DNA of 64,000 nucleotides from Chloroflexota bacterium (GTDB taxonomy: Bacteria > Chloroflexota > Anaerolineae > Anaerolineales > E44-bin32). The notes beneath the pieces were generated by a model. That model was given only the letters and a program-made list of their open reading frames with translations, ran no database searches and was not told where the DNA came from. The stretch spans positions 62,001-126,000 of the forward strand of contig JADFRG010000001.1 in NCBI GenBank assembly GCA_022561385.1, in the 5' to 3' direction. Made by a program: the position numbers and the translations under genes. Below are positions 34,851 to 43,078 of this stretch, one piece after another. Every line of letters starts with the position of its first letter. Position 1 is the first letter of the stretch.

Positions 34851-35714
34851 ATGGAAATTGGCATCCTTTTCCCCCAAACCGAATACGGGTCCGATCCGGG
34901 AGCCATCCGCGAGTTTGCTCAGTCGGCGGAAGAACTCGGATTCACCCACATTCTGACCTACGAGCATGTGCTGGGCGTAAGCCCCGATCGCCCCGGCTGG
35001 AAGGGAATCTACTCCCTCGAGGATCCGTTCCTTGAACCGATATCCCTGCTGAGTTTTATGGCCGCAGTCACGAAACGGATCGGCTTCATGACCAGCATCA
35101 TGATCCTGCCTCAGCGGCAGACCGTGTTGGCCGCCAAGCAGGCCGCAACGCTCGATGTCCTGAGCGGCGGTCGGCTCAGGCTGGGAGTTGGAATTGGTTG
35201 GAACGAACCAGAGTACATCGCCCTCGGCCAAGATTTCCACAATCGAGGCCGGCGTATCGAGGAACAGATCGAGCTTATGCGGAGCTTGTGGACAAAACCG
35301 CTTGTGAATTTTTCCGGCCAATGGACCACGGTCGAGGATTCCGGATTAAATCCACTCCCCGTCCAGCGCCCCATTCCGATTTGGTTCGGCGGTCACGCGG
35401 ATGCCGTCATACGCCGGGCCGCCCGCATGGGCGACGGATGGATTCCCAATTACCCGACCGCCGAAGAGGCCCGTCCGCACTTCGATAAACTCGGAGAGTA
35501 TCTCGAGCAGGCCGGGAGGTCCCCCAGCGAGTTCGGAATCGAGGTGCGGCTCCACTATCGGGACGGCGATCCTGAGAAACTGAACAGTCTGATACAGGAC
35601 TGGCAAGCCGGGGGAGCGACCCATTTCGGCCTCAGCACCCTGCGCAGCCAGCTCGAAGGCCCCACGGAGCATCTGGAAGCGATGCGCGCCTTCGCCAGCG
35701 CACTGTTGACTTAG
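34851..35714 (+). CDS. LLM-class (luciferase-like) F420-dependent oxidoreductase
   Basis: Flavin-type barrel protein of 287 residues. The N-terminus IGILFPQTEYGSDP, the stretch MTSIMILPQRQTVLAAKQAATLDVLSGGRL (cited in parts) and LGVGIGWNEPEY are typical of the LLM family members that use coenzyme F420. IWFGGHADAVIRRAARMGDGW is the second family signature. A TIGR03619-like subgroup of unknown substrate seems likely. A TATACT at 34801-34806 gives a leader of about 38 nt. The MoxR-like ATPase gene begins 6 nt after the stop, so the two form an operon. Confidence 0.85.
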   Translation: MEIGILFPQTEYGSDPGAIREFAQSAEELGFTHILTYEHVLGVSPDRPGWKGIYSLEDPFLEPISLLSFMAAVTKRIGFMTSIMILPQRQTVLAAKQAATLDVLSGGRLRLGVGIGWNEPEYIALGQDFHNRGRRIEEQIELMRSLWTKPLVNFSGQWTTVEDSGLNPLPVQRPIPIWFGGHADAVIRRAARMGDGWIPNYPTAEEARPHFDKLGEYLEQAGRSPSEFGIEVRLHYRDGDPEKLNSLIQDWQAGGATHFGLSTLRSQLEGPTEHLEAMRAFASALLT

Positions 35715-35720
35715 AGCACG

Positions 35721-36596
35721 ATGCCCTTCGATTCGATTGACGAGCTCAAGACCGCGCTGCAGGACCAGCTGTATCTGGCGGATCGAGGGCTGGCCACAGC
35801 CATCTTCCTGTCGCTCAAGCTTGAGCGGCCGCTTTTCCTGGAAGGTGAGGCCGGCGTGGGTAAAACCGAAGTCGCCAAGGCCCTGGCCCGCGCTCTGGAT
35901 ACGGAATTGATCCGCCTCCAATGTTATGAGGGGCTGGATGTCCACCACGCGGTTTATGAATGGAATTACACGCGTCAGATGTTACACATCCGAATGCTGG
36001 AGGCGCGTGGCGAGCGGCCGGACGAGAAGGACTTATTTGGCAGCGAGTTCCTACTGCGTCGGCCGCTGCTGCAGGCAATCACATGGGAGGGCGATCGCGC
36101 GCCCGTACTGTTGATTGATGAACTCGACCGCAGCGACGAGGAATTTGAGGCCTTCCTGCTCGAGATTCTGTCCGAATTTCAGGTGACCATCCCCGAGATA
36201 GGAACGATCCGCGCCGAGCGGGCGCCCATCGTGGTTATTACCTCCAATCGGACCCGCGAGGTGCACGATGCCTTGAAACGCCGCTGTCTCTATCACTGGA
36301 TCGACTACCCTACTTTTCAGCGAGAATTCGACATACTGAAAATGAAGCTACCCGAGGCGCCCGAGCAACTGACGCGACAGGTCACCGCCTTCGTGCAAAA
36401 GGTGAGGGAAGCCGACCTATACAAGGTCCCCGGCGTGGCGGAGTCCCTGGATTGGGCGGAAGCGCTTTGGACGCTGGACCAGGAGCAGCTCGATCCGGAA
36501 ATTGTGGACGCCTCGCTCGGCGCACTGCTGAAGTATCAGGACGACGTGCTGAAGATCCGGGGTGCGGAGACGCGGGCGATCCTGGCAGAACTCTAA
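35721..36596 (+). CDS. MoxR/CoxD-like AAA+ ATPase
   Basis: AAA+ ATPase of 291 residues. Walker A is GEAGVGKTE (residues 42-50). Walker B is VLLIDELDR around residue 130. Sensor 1 is VITSNRTRE and the arginine finger region is LKRRCLYHWIDYP. The LQCYEGLDVHHAVYEWNY stretch is typical of the CoxD-type branch, whose members help mature molybdenum hydroxylases such as CO dehydrogenase. A molybdenum hydroxylase operon lies only a few kb away, on the other strand, so a role in its maturation is plausible but not shown. No CoxE-like von Willebrand partner is adjacent. It forms an operon with the LLM gene. Confidence 0.88.
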   Translation: MPFDSIDELKTALQDQLYLADRGLATAIFLSLKLERPLFLEGEAGVGKTEVAKALARALDTELIRLQCYEGLDVHHAVYEWNYTRQMLHIRMLEARGERPDEKDLFGSEFLLRRPLLQAITWEGDRAPVLLIDELDRSDEEFEAFLLEILSEFQVTIPEIGTIRAERAPIVVITSNRTREVHDALKRRCLYHWIDYPTFQREFDILKMKLPEAPEQLTRQVTAFVQKVREADLYKVPGVAESLDWAEALWTLDQEQLDPEIVDASLGALLKYQDDVLKIRGAETRAILAEL

Positions 36597-36664
36597 GTCA
36601 GTTCCACCTATGTCCTCCAAATGGACTGCCCGTCATCGCCACGGCTGCTGTCCTGGGCATCTTG

Positions 36665-36742
36665 ATGAATTTGATCTTCGTGATCTTTGCTCCACCGGAG
36701 AGAGCCCAGATCGCAGAAACTTCCACGGCCGCAACAGACTGA
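36665..36742 (+). CDS. Possible small membrane protein, start or frame uncertain
   Basis: An open frame ending at 36742 contains the hydrophobic run VIATAAVLGILMNLIFVIFA followed by a polar tail (PPERAQIAETSTAATD). Within this frame the first ATG is at 36665, in the middle of the hydrophobic run. A better N-terminus (MSSKWTA) begins at 36610 in another frame and would join after losing one base in the GCCC run at 36629-36632. A 42-residue single-pass protein broken by one base is one explanation; chance is another. Confidence 0.25.
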   Translation: MNLIFVIFAPPERAQIAETSTAATD

Positions 36743-36760
36743 AACTCCTCACAATATCGG

Positions 36761-36790
36761 AAGAGCCGGGCTCCCAACCCGGCTCTTTTG
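36761..36790 (+). terminator. Intrinsic terminator after the LLM/MoxR operon
   Basis: Perfect 10-bp stem AAGAGCCGGG/CCCGGCTCTT (36761-36770 with 36778-36787), a 7-nt loop, then a short T run. Confidence 0.85.
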
Positions 36791-36937
36791 CGTTAAACGT
36801 CCCCGAATCGATGCTCCTACTCTCTAAACACTCATCTTACACACGGCTTACAGATTAACCGGAATGTAAGAGATCGGTGCAATAATCGGTCTAAGTAACA
36901 GGAGCAACCGGACAGGGAAGCCGGAAAGGAATTCAAT

Positions 36938-37180
36938 ATGGGTCTCGAAAACATCTTAGGATACGCGGTTTACTCAGTGTTGATCGCCGCCTTCGTCTGG
37001 GCGCTGGTGGACATGCTGATTCGTATCCACAAGCAGCCAAAGCGATCGCTCAGCGTGCTTCGATTGACATCCTATCCTTTCGTACCAGACGATGACACCC
37101 TCGAAGCTATGCGAGAAGAAGATCAAAGCTCTGGCCGCTTGCAGCCGGTCCCGGTTCGGGTCCGGAGCGATTACCGGTAG
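36938..37180 (+). CDS. Small single-pass membrane protein
   Basis: An 80-residue protein. One membrane helix lies at about residues 8-28 (GYAVYSVLIAAFVWALVDML). A short basic stretch (RIHKQPKRSL) follows and suggests the tail stays inside. The tail ends with acidic and polar residues (PDDDTLEAMREEDQSS). AAAGGA lies 8 nt before the ATG. Flanking terminators on both sides (36761 and 37205) make it a one-gene unit. No family is recognised, though PspB-like or other stress-related small membrane proteins have comparable size. Confidence 0.65.
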   Translation: MGLENILGYAVYSVLIAAFVWALVDMLIRIHKQPKRSLSVLRLTSYPFVPDDDTLEAMREEDQSSGRLQPVPVRVRSDYR

Positions 37181-37204
37181 CCTGTCTGCTTCACACATGA
37201 TCCC

Positions 37205-37231
37205 AGAGCGGCCCATTGGGGCCGCTCTTTT
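37205..37231 (+). terminator. Intrinsic terminator after the small membrane gene
   Basis: Perfect 9-bp stem AGAGCGGCC/GGCCGCTCT (37205-37213 with 37220-37228), a 6-nt loop, then TTT. Confidence 0.85.
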
Positions 37232-37311
37232 GATTCCTTGGAGCTGATCTTTGAAAGCTTGGAGAGTAAAAGGCCGTGGAGGGTCCGCCTTCTAGTGCGA
37301 GCCGCGACCCA

Positions 37312-38205
37312 TCACTTCAGCGCGGAAACGATGGCAAGAAATCCGGCCAGGGCATCCGCGCCAGAGGTGTGTCCGCGACGAAGCAGCTGGATAACTGCCT
37401 TGTCCCACTTTCCATTGGATGCCAGAGCCCGTATCAGGAGATGCCAATCCTCCCCGGCTTCTCCCCGAGCGGCGGCCTTTAGCCACGCGCTGGAGATGGC
37501 GTTGGTGCGCGGGGCGGCCGCGCTCGCGATTGCCGTCCCCATCTGGCTCGCGCGCTGCTCGTCCAATCTCGACCAAAGCGCGTGGATCGCGCCCTGCAGA
37601 TAGTCATCCCCCGAGGGGGTCACGCCCGCTCCCAGTCCAGCCAGCCGCTTGGCGGCCCCCACAGCTTCAGCCACGTTGCCGTCCATCAGGGCCTCTCGAA
37701 GCCGCTCAGCCGGACCGGCCGCCGCGCGCAGGGCTTTCGCCTGAAAAGTATGATCCGGGGCAGGTGCCTTTCCGCTCGCCAGGGGCGCGAAGCTGCCTTG
37801 CGGTGCATGCTGGCAAAGCAGCGCGCCAAGCCGCGCGATCCTGGGCTCATTCATCTCTTCGCCGAGCCGCCGCCAGTCTGGCGTCGGCTGCCATACCTCG
37901 GCTGCCTCGGCTTCGACCTGGATATCTCCCATTTGGATGCGGCGGCCTCGAATGGTGATCCGACTCTGAAGCTTGAGCGTATTGAATCCTTCAAAGGCAT
38001 CATCCGGTGGCGCGGCTACAATGGCAAATGGGCCGCGGCCCAGACCCGGCAGCACCACCGACAACAGACCGTTATGCGGGTCAACTAGATTGAGGGAATG
38101 ACGATATAGGCTGTGAATTCGGGGCTCTGTGGCCGAGTCCAGCCACTTGCGCGCCCTGGGGGCTATTACTACCCCCTGGAGGCGGACGCGCGCAGGCTTA
38201 CTGAT
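37312..38205 (-). CDS. DUF2877 protein, AllH-like carbamoyltransferase subunit (apparent ATC start)
   Basis: Homologue of YlbF/AllH, one of three subunits of the oxamate carbamoyltransferase AllFGH of E. coli. LGAGVTPSGDDYLQG and RGHTSGADALAGF are the family signatures. A TTG at 38064 opens the frame in the usual sense, but homologous sequence continues 47 codons upstream (LYRHSLNLVDPHNGLL matches the AllH N-terminus). The open stretch begins after TAA; a perfect GGAGGA (38216-38211) sits 5 nt before ATC at 38205. Either ATC is used or ATG was miscalled. With that start the protein has 297 residues and overlaps the amidohydrolase stop by 8 nt. It is the last gene of the operon. Confidence 0.8.
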   Translation of the reverse strand: MSKPARVRLQGVVIAPRARKWLDSATEPRIHSLYRHSLNLVDPHNGLLSVVLPGLGRGPFAIVAAPPDDAFEGFNTLKLQSRITIRGRRIQMGDIQVEAEAAEVWQPTPDWRRLGEEMNEPRIARLGALLCQHAPQGSFAPLASGKAPAPDHTFQAKALRAAAGPAERLREALMDGNVAEAVGAAKRLAGLGAGVTPSGDDYLQGAIHALWSRLDEQRASQMGTAIASAAAPRTNAISSAWLKAAARGEAGEDWHLLIRALASNGKWDKAVIQLLRRGHTSGADALAGFLAIVSALK

Positions 38206-39418
38206 TTAATTCCTCCAGCAGCTTCCCGCCACTAATTACTGCCATTGGAGGTTGATGAAACCGAAGTGCTCCCAGCACATCCGGCTGCTGGAGCACCACC
38301 AAATTTGCGGCCGAGTCGACTTCTAGAGCGTGTTGCTCGATCCCCATAGCGGCGGCCGCGTCGACGGTGACCATGTCGTACAGGACTTCCATATCCGCCC
38401 GGGTCGTCATCCACAGCAGGTGAGAAGCCAGGAAAGCCACTTCCAGCATGCTGTTATGGCCGTAGGGATAATAGGCATCCGAGATATCGTCCTGCCCCAG
38501 GCAGACCACGATGTTCTCCGCTCGTAGCACCACCACGCGGGCGTGGAGCGGCCCGGTATGTGGATCAGAAACGACCGCAATCTCAGCCTCGGCCAATAAG
38601 GCCGCCAGTTTCTGGAAGTAAGGCTCAGGGTAGAGCTCCATGGCGCGGGCGTGATGGGCCAGCACTTTGCCCTGCCGGCCGGTCTCAAGGGTCTTGATCG
38701 CCAAGGTTTCGAGCGTACGCAGCCCGGGGTCTCCCGCGTCGTCCACCAGCATGGAGATTCCGGCCTCAAATTCCAATGCGATGACAAACATCTGGTCGAT
38801 GTGGCTCTTTGCGTCCTCATCTGAGTATTCGATCCAGGGGATCCCACCCACCAGATCCGCTCCAAGCTCCATCGCCTCCCGAATTAATTCGGCGGCGCCC
38901 GGCTCGCGGACGATGCCATCTTGCGGAAATGCCACGACCTGCAGCTCGACCTCACCCTTGAATTCTTCTCGGGCCTGAATCAGAGCTTTGACCCCTTCCA
39001 ATTTCGCCTTGCGGTCCACATCTGCAAAGGCCCTAATGTGTGTGTTCCCATTCTTGGCCGCCCACCGTAGGGCCGTGCGCACGTTTTCAACGATCCAACC
39101 CTGTTCGTAGCTCTCCTTGACGCGCGAGGCTTGTTCGATGGCGGTCATGGCCTTACCCATCGAGCGGCCGTGATAATCACGCATGGCCTCATCATCGAGC
39201 ATGTTCAGCGTGAAGACTTTGTCCAGATGGAGGTGAGGATTAATGAAGGATTCGGTCGCCAGGTTTCCGTGGGCCTCCATGGTTGTCGCAGCCCCGTCGA
39301 GTATTTCAGATTCGATGGCCGCGATGCGTCCCCCGCGGATCTCAATATCCACTGTCTGATCTCCGCCGCCTCGCAGTCGGCAGGCCTTAATCAGCAGATC
39401 CAGGTCATCCATTGCCAT
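38198..39418 (-). CDS. CodA-like amidohydrolase with altered active site
   Basis: Amidohydrolase of the cytosine deaminase/AtzC branch, 406 residues. Metal ligands seen are HLHLD (first two His), the His of VLAHHARAME and the Asp of LGQDDISDAYYP. At the place of CodA's HCDE (metal His214 and proton shuttle Glu217) it has LVDD in ISMLVDDAGDP, so that His is Leu and the Glu is Asp. The protein therefore belongs to a subgroup with a different metal site and is not a simple cytosine deaminase. It probably acts on a ring or side-chain C-N bond in the operon's pathway. ATG 39412 is an alternative start. It overlaps the NmrA-like gene's end. Confidence 0.85.
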   Translation of the reverse strand: MAMDDLDLLIKACRLRGGGDQTVDIEIRGGRIAAIESEILDGAATTMEAHGNLATESFINPHLHLDKVFTLNMLDDEAMRDYHGRSMGKAMTAIEQASRVKESYEQGWIVENVRTALRWAAKNGNTHIRAFADVDRKAKLEGVKALIQAREEFKGEVELQVVAFPQDGIVREPGAAELIREAMELGADLVGGIPWIEYSDEDAKSHIDQMFVIALEFEAGISMLVDDAGDPGLRTLETLAIKTLETGRQGKVLAHHARAMELYPEPYFQKLAALLAEAEIAVVSDPHTGPLHARVVVLRAENIVVCLGQDDISDAYYPYGHNSMLEVAFLASHLLWMTTRADMEVLYDMVTVDAAAAMGIEQHALEVDSAANLVVLQQPDVLGALRFHQPPMAVISGGKLLEELNQ

Positions 39419-40265
39419 TCGCGCCTTGCCTGATCAACCGCCACAGATACTGAGAAAAGGTCGTCGGTTCGCGGCCCAGCAGGCCGGCCAGCACGCGCGG
39501 GTTTCCCCAGAATCCGTGTTCCGAATAATACTCAAACATGGCCAGCAAGATGTCGGTGCGCTCCGGATCCAGATTGGCCTCTCGCTGCCACTGCTCGCGT
39601 GAGCTCTCCTCCGCCTCCACTGGTTTCCCCAGTGCCTCGCTCATCTGACGCGCCATCTGCGCAGGAGTCATCAACTCCGGACCGGCCAGCTCGTAGATCG
39701 CCCCTTCGTGTCCCGGTGAGCTGAGGATGTCCGCTGCCAGTTCCGCTACGTCCTTCAAATCTACCGGGCTGAACCGGACGTCGATTGAATACGGAACCGG
39801 GTAGCGGCCCTCCATGACCGAGGCCCACACGCCTCGCACATTCTGCATGTAACTCGCCGGCTGAAGGATCGTGGATCCCAATTCCGAATTGATCAGCTCC
39901 TGCTCGATAAGAAGCTTGGACCAATGGTGCGGCATGGCTTGTATCTGAGGATGGAGCACGGAGTGCATCACGAAGTGTGGGATGCCTGCCACGCGTGCGC
40001 ACGAGATCGCGTTGTGGCCAATCTCAGCCTCTGCTGGGTGAGCGTTCGGGCCGATGTGGTACACCGCCCGCATACCGGCAAAGATCGGTACGAGCGAATC
40101 GGCATCCATCAGGTCGCCGACCTCGACCTCAACTGCCCCATCAGCCGTGGCTTTTTCGACCTGTTCGGGCCGACGTACCAGGGCGCGAACGGGTTCTCCG
40201 CGTGTATACAGGGCCTGAATAACCGCCTGGCCAGTTTTGCCGGCCGCCCCGGTAACCAAAATCAT
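39405..40265 (-). CDS. NmrA-like NAD(P)-binding protein
   Basis: Atypical short-chain dehydrogenase of 286 residues. The dinucleotide loop is ILVTGAAGKTGQAV. Later segments include VEVGDLMDADSLVPIF, MHSVLHPQIQAMPHH and ILQPASYMQN. There is no Tyr-x3-Lys catalytic pair, so it fits the NmrA/QOR2 branch, whose members are redox sensors or quinone reductases. A regulatory or redox role in the operon is possible. The ATG overlaps the stop of an uncharacterised frame that continues from coxL (ATGA), and its own stop overlaps the next gene by 8-14 nt, depending on the start used there. Confidence 0.8.
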   Translation of the reverse strand: MILVTGAAGKTGQAVIQALYTRGEPVRALVRRPEQVEKATADGAVEVEVGDLMDADSLVPIFAGMRAVYHIGPNAHPAEAEIGHNAISCARVAGIPHFVMHSVLHPQIQAMPHHWSKLLIEQELINSELGSTILQPASYMQNVRGVWASVMEGRYPVPYSIDVRFSPVDLKDVAELAADILSSPGHEGAIYELAGPELMTPAQMARQMSEALGKPVEAEESSREQWQREANLDPERTDILLAMFEYYSEHGFWGNPRVLAGLLGREPTTFSQYLWRLIRQGANGNG

Positions 40266-40480
40266 TTCTCCGCCGAAGCCCCGGGTACCCTCAGTTGCCG
40301 CGCGTCGCCCAGATGCAATATCCAGAGCGACTTATGGTTTGAGCTCGGCTTGCGGGGCTGAGGGGGAAAACACTCGCTCAAGTACGCCTCATAATACGCT
40401 TGATAGCGACTGAGCGCCCCGAAATGGGCTTCACGAGGCCGCTTTCCTGGCAGTTGGAGAGCACGGATCGGATCGGGGGA
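40262..40480 (-). other. Open in-frame continuation after the molybdenum hydroxylase stop
   Basis: Directly after the TGA of the large-subunit gene the same frame stays open for about 70 codons and ends in a TGA that overlaps the ATG of the NmrA-like gene. The translated middle (FGALSRYQAYYEAYL, then SSNHKSLWILHLGDARQL) looks protein-like. No ATG or GTG lies inside; only CTG and one late TTG. It could be a gene remnant, a read-through tail or chance. Confidence 0.3.
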
Positions 40481-42823
40481 TCAGTTGCCCTTCGCTTCCT
40501 GAACCAATTCCCACAACAGGCTCGGGCTCAGCGGGATCTCCAGGATCTCCAATCCATCCAGCTGCAAGGCGTCTTCTAGCGCCTGCGCAAACAAAGGCCC
40601 GACCGGTATTGCGCCGGCCTCTCCCGCGCCCTTGGTGCCGAGCGGATTCAGCGGCGACAGCGTTTCTTCGTGGCCGACACTTACATTAGGCACATCCAGC
40701 GCGGTCGGGAGCAGGTAGTCCATGAACGAACCGTTGAGCAATTGCCCGTTTTCATCAAATATGAGCTGCTCGTAAAAGGCGTTGCCGATCCCCTGCGCTA
40801 CGCCGCCGTGTATCTGACCGTCCACAATCATCGGGTTGATCACCCGTCCGCAATCGTGCACGACCACAAACTTCTGAATCTCCACCATCATGGTTTCCGG
40901 ATCCAGTTCCACGATCATGGCGTGCACGCCATTGGATGTTGCGCCGCGTTCCGGGCCGAAATAGTTGGTGGCCTCCAACCCCGGCTCTGTTCCGGGCTTC
41001 ACCGCTCCCCGAAGAGGATTTGCCTTCGCGGCCAATTCCCCTAGAGAAATCGATCGGCTGGGTGCGCCGATCACACGGACTTCGCCCTCCGCCAGCTCAA
41101 GATCCTCCTCCGCAACCTCCAACTCGTCGCTGGCGGCCTTCAGGACCTTGGCTCGCACGTCTTTGGCCGCTTCGTTGATGGCATTGCCGGCCACGACCGC
41201 CCCGCGGCTCGCAAAAGTTCCGGTTCCCCAGTGAAATTGATCGGTGTCCCCGGTTACGAGGTCAATCTTGTCGATATCCACCTGGAGCTGCTCGGCCACG
41301 ATCTGTGCGTAACTGGTGAAGTGACCTTGTCCTTGAGTCCCGATGCCCGTGGCCACGGAAACCCTTCCGCTCTGCTGCACCTGGACGCGGGCTCCCTCAT
41401 ACGGACCGATGCCGGTGCCTTCCACATAGGCCACAATCCCAATTCCCACCGTACGACCCTCGCTGCGGGCCTGGGGTTGTATCTGGTTTACAAACTCGTC
41501 GTATCCGATCATCTCCAGCGCACGGTCGAGCGAAGGCTCATAGTCGCCGCTGTCGTAAACCAGATTCGTGAAGTCCTGATAGATAATCTTGTTATCGTAT
41601 GGAAACTCATCGGGAGGGATGAAGTTCCTGCGTCGGATCTCAGGCAGCTCGATCCCGAGTTCCTTGGCTGCAAGATCGAGCAAGCGCTCGATCACAAACA
41701 CTCCGTGCTGACGGCCGGCGCCGCGATAGGGCGTCACGAGGGTCTTGTTTGTGAAAACTGCCGTGAATTCACTGTAGTAGTTTGGGATCTTATAGGGTCC
41801 GAGCAGCGTGCATTGGGAGTTTAGAGGAACCGTGAGCCCGTAAGGATCGTAGGCGCCGGAATCGTGCAGGAACACGTCATGCACGCCCAGGATTTTTCCA
41901 TCTTCGGTCAGGGCGATTTCGGCCTGGTGTATTTGGCTCCGTTCCTGGGTCGTGGCCACAAAATTTTCCGACCGGTCTTCAATCCACTTGACCGGCCGCC
42001 CAAGCTGAATTGCCACCCAGGGAATGAGCATTTCCTCCGGGTAGAACATCATGATCTTGGGCCCGAAGCCGCCCCCAATGAAAGGAGCGATGACTCGTAA
42101 CTGATTTTCTGAAAGACCGAGCATACTGGCCAAGCCGATGCGGATCGGGTTGGGCGCCTGCGTGGTGTCCCAAACCGTGAGGCGCTGGCTGTGCGCATCC
42201 CATTCGGCTACCACGCCGCGATTCTCGAGCGCGGCCGCCGTGCCGTGATCGTACACAAATCGACGGGCGATTACGGTGTGTGCACTTTTTTTCGCCTTCT
42301 CATAATCCCCGATGGTCTGGACCAGATGTGCGGCCACATTGGATCCTACGTCTTCGTGTACGCGGGGGGAGCCGTCCTCTAATGCCGCTTCAAGGTCCAC
42401 AACCGCGGGCAGCACCTCATAATCCACCAGGATGTCGGTTAGCGCGTCCTCCGCAAGATAGCGACTCTCGGCCACAACCGCCGCGATCGGCTCACCGAGA
42501 TGTCGAACGGTATCCATCACCAGGATGGGCTGCGTGCGTTCGTTGAAGACGGTCCCCTCGACCGGAGGAGGAGACACCAGCAATGGGCCATTACACCAGT
42601 AGTCGCCCAGGTCCCGTGCGGCGTAGACGGCAACAACCCCCTCCCGCTGCCGGGCCTTTGAGGTGTCGACAGAGTTGAGCCGAGCGTGGGCGTAGGGGCT
42701 GCGCAAGAAGGCCACGTGTAACATCCCCGGCAAGTTCACATCGTCCACAAATAGAGCCTGCCCGGTCAGCAGCCGGGGATCTTCGTTGCGTTTGAGGCGT
42801 TTGCCGATATATTGCGTGGCCAT
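40481..42823 (-). CDS. Molybdenum hydroxylase large subunit (xanthine dehydrogenase/CoxL family)
   Basis: Molybdopterin-binding catalytic subunit of 780 residues from ATG 42823; in-frame codons further upstream overlap a neighbouring gene. The order is usual: KRNEDPRLLTGQALFVDD at the start, the cofactor loop FIGGGFGPKIMM, PYRGAGRQHG, and the catalytic Glu in GTKGAGEAGAIPVG near the end. The CO dehydrogenase signature loop with its Cys (AYRCSFR) is absent and PYRGAG stands there, so this is not form I CODH. It should hydroxylate an aldehyde or N-heterocycle at carbon, passing electrons to the small and medium subunits encoded 6-9 kb upstream in the same operon. Confidence 0.93.
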   Translation of the reverse strand: MATQYIGKRLKRNEDPRLLTGQALFVDDVNLPGMLHVAFLRSPYAHARLNSVDTSKARQREGVVAVYAARDLGDYWCNGPLLVSPPPVEGTVFNERTQPILVMDTVRHLGEPIAAVVAESRYLAEDALTDILVDYEVLPAVVDLEAALEDGSPRVHEDVGSNVAAHLVQTIGDYEKAKKSAHTVIARRFVYDHGTAAALENRGVVAEWDAHSQRLTVWDTTQAPNPIRIGLASMLGLSENQLRVIAPFIGGGFGPKIMMFYPEEMLIPWVAIQLGRPVKWIEDRSENFVATTQERSQIHQAEIALTEDGKILGVHDVFLHDSGAYDPYGLTVPLNSQCTLLGPYKIPNYYSEFTAVFTNKTLVTPYRGAGRQHGVFVIERLLDLAAKELGIELPEIRRRNFIPPDEFPYDNKIIYQDFTNLVYDSGDYEPSLDRALEMIGYDEFVNQIQPQARSEGRTVGIGIVAYVEGTGIGPYEGARVQVQQSGRVSVATGIGTQGQGHFTSYAQIVAEQLQVDIDKIDLVTGDTDQFHWGTGTFASRGAVVAGNAINEAAKDVRAKVLKAASDELEVAEEDLELAEGEVRVIGAPSRSISLGELAAKANPLRGAVKPGTEPGLEATNYFGPERGATSNGVHAMIVELDPETMMVEIQKFVVVHDCGRVINPMIVDGQIHGGVAQGIGNAFYEQLIFDENGQLLNGSFMDYLLPTALDVPNVSVGHEETLSPLNPLGTKGAGEAGAIPVGPLFAQALEDALQLDGLEILEIPLSPSLLWELVQEAKGN

Positions 42824-42828
42824 CCGTT

Positions 42829-43074
42829 CTATCTTAGCCCCCGTCGAAATCCGGCCGCGCCAAAGCCGACCAGGCTCGGCGGAGGAGTCAACGCGATGGC
42901 ACGGGCCTCCCCGACCACGCGTTGAAAGACGATATTCAATGCGATTCCCGGGAACATGCGCCGGGCGAGCCAAGCCAGGCTCGCGTGGGCAAGAACGATT
43001 GCGATCGCGAACATTATCAAACCCCGTACCGGCCCAGCAAACCCACTCCACCCGGTCGATTCGTATCGAGCCAT
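42829..43074 (-). CDS. Small membrane protein between SRPBCC gene and large subunit
   Basis: An 81-residue protein with one strong membrane helix (about residues 12-32: VRGLIMFAIAIVLAHASLAW) and a basic tail ending in Pro-rich and Gly-rich sequence. AGGGG stands just before the ATG at 43074. The gene fits exactly between its neighbours: 4 nt after the SRPBCC stop and 5 nt before the large-subunit start. Such spacing supports a real operon member. I know no family. It might anchor the hydroxylase to the membrane, but nothing in the sequence proves it. Confidence 0.6.
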   Translation of the reverse strand: MARYESTGWSGFAGPVRGLIMFAIAIVLAHASLAWLARRMFPGIALNIVFQRVVGEARAIALTPPPSLVGFGAAGFRRGLR

Positions 43075-43078
43075 GCCC

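Noticed and set aside
40481..42823. Carbon monoxide dehydrogenase (CoxL form I)
   Set aside because: The active-site AYRCSFR loop with its cysteine is missing; PYRGAG stands in its place, as in other molybdenum hydroxylases.
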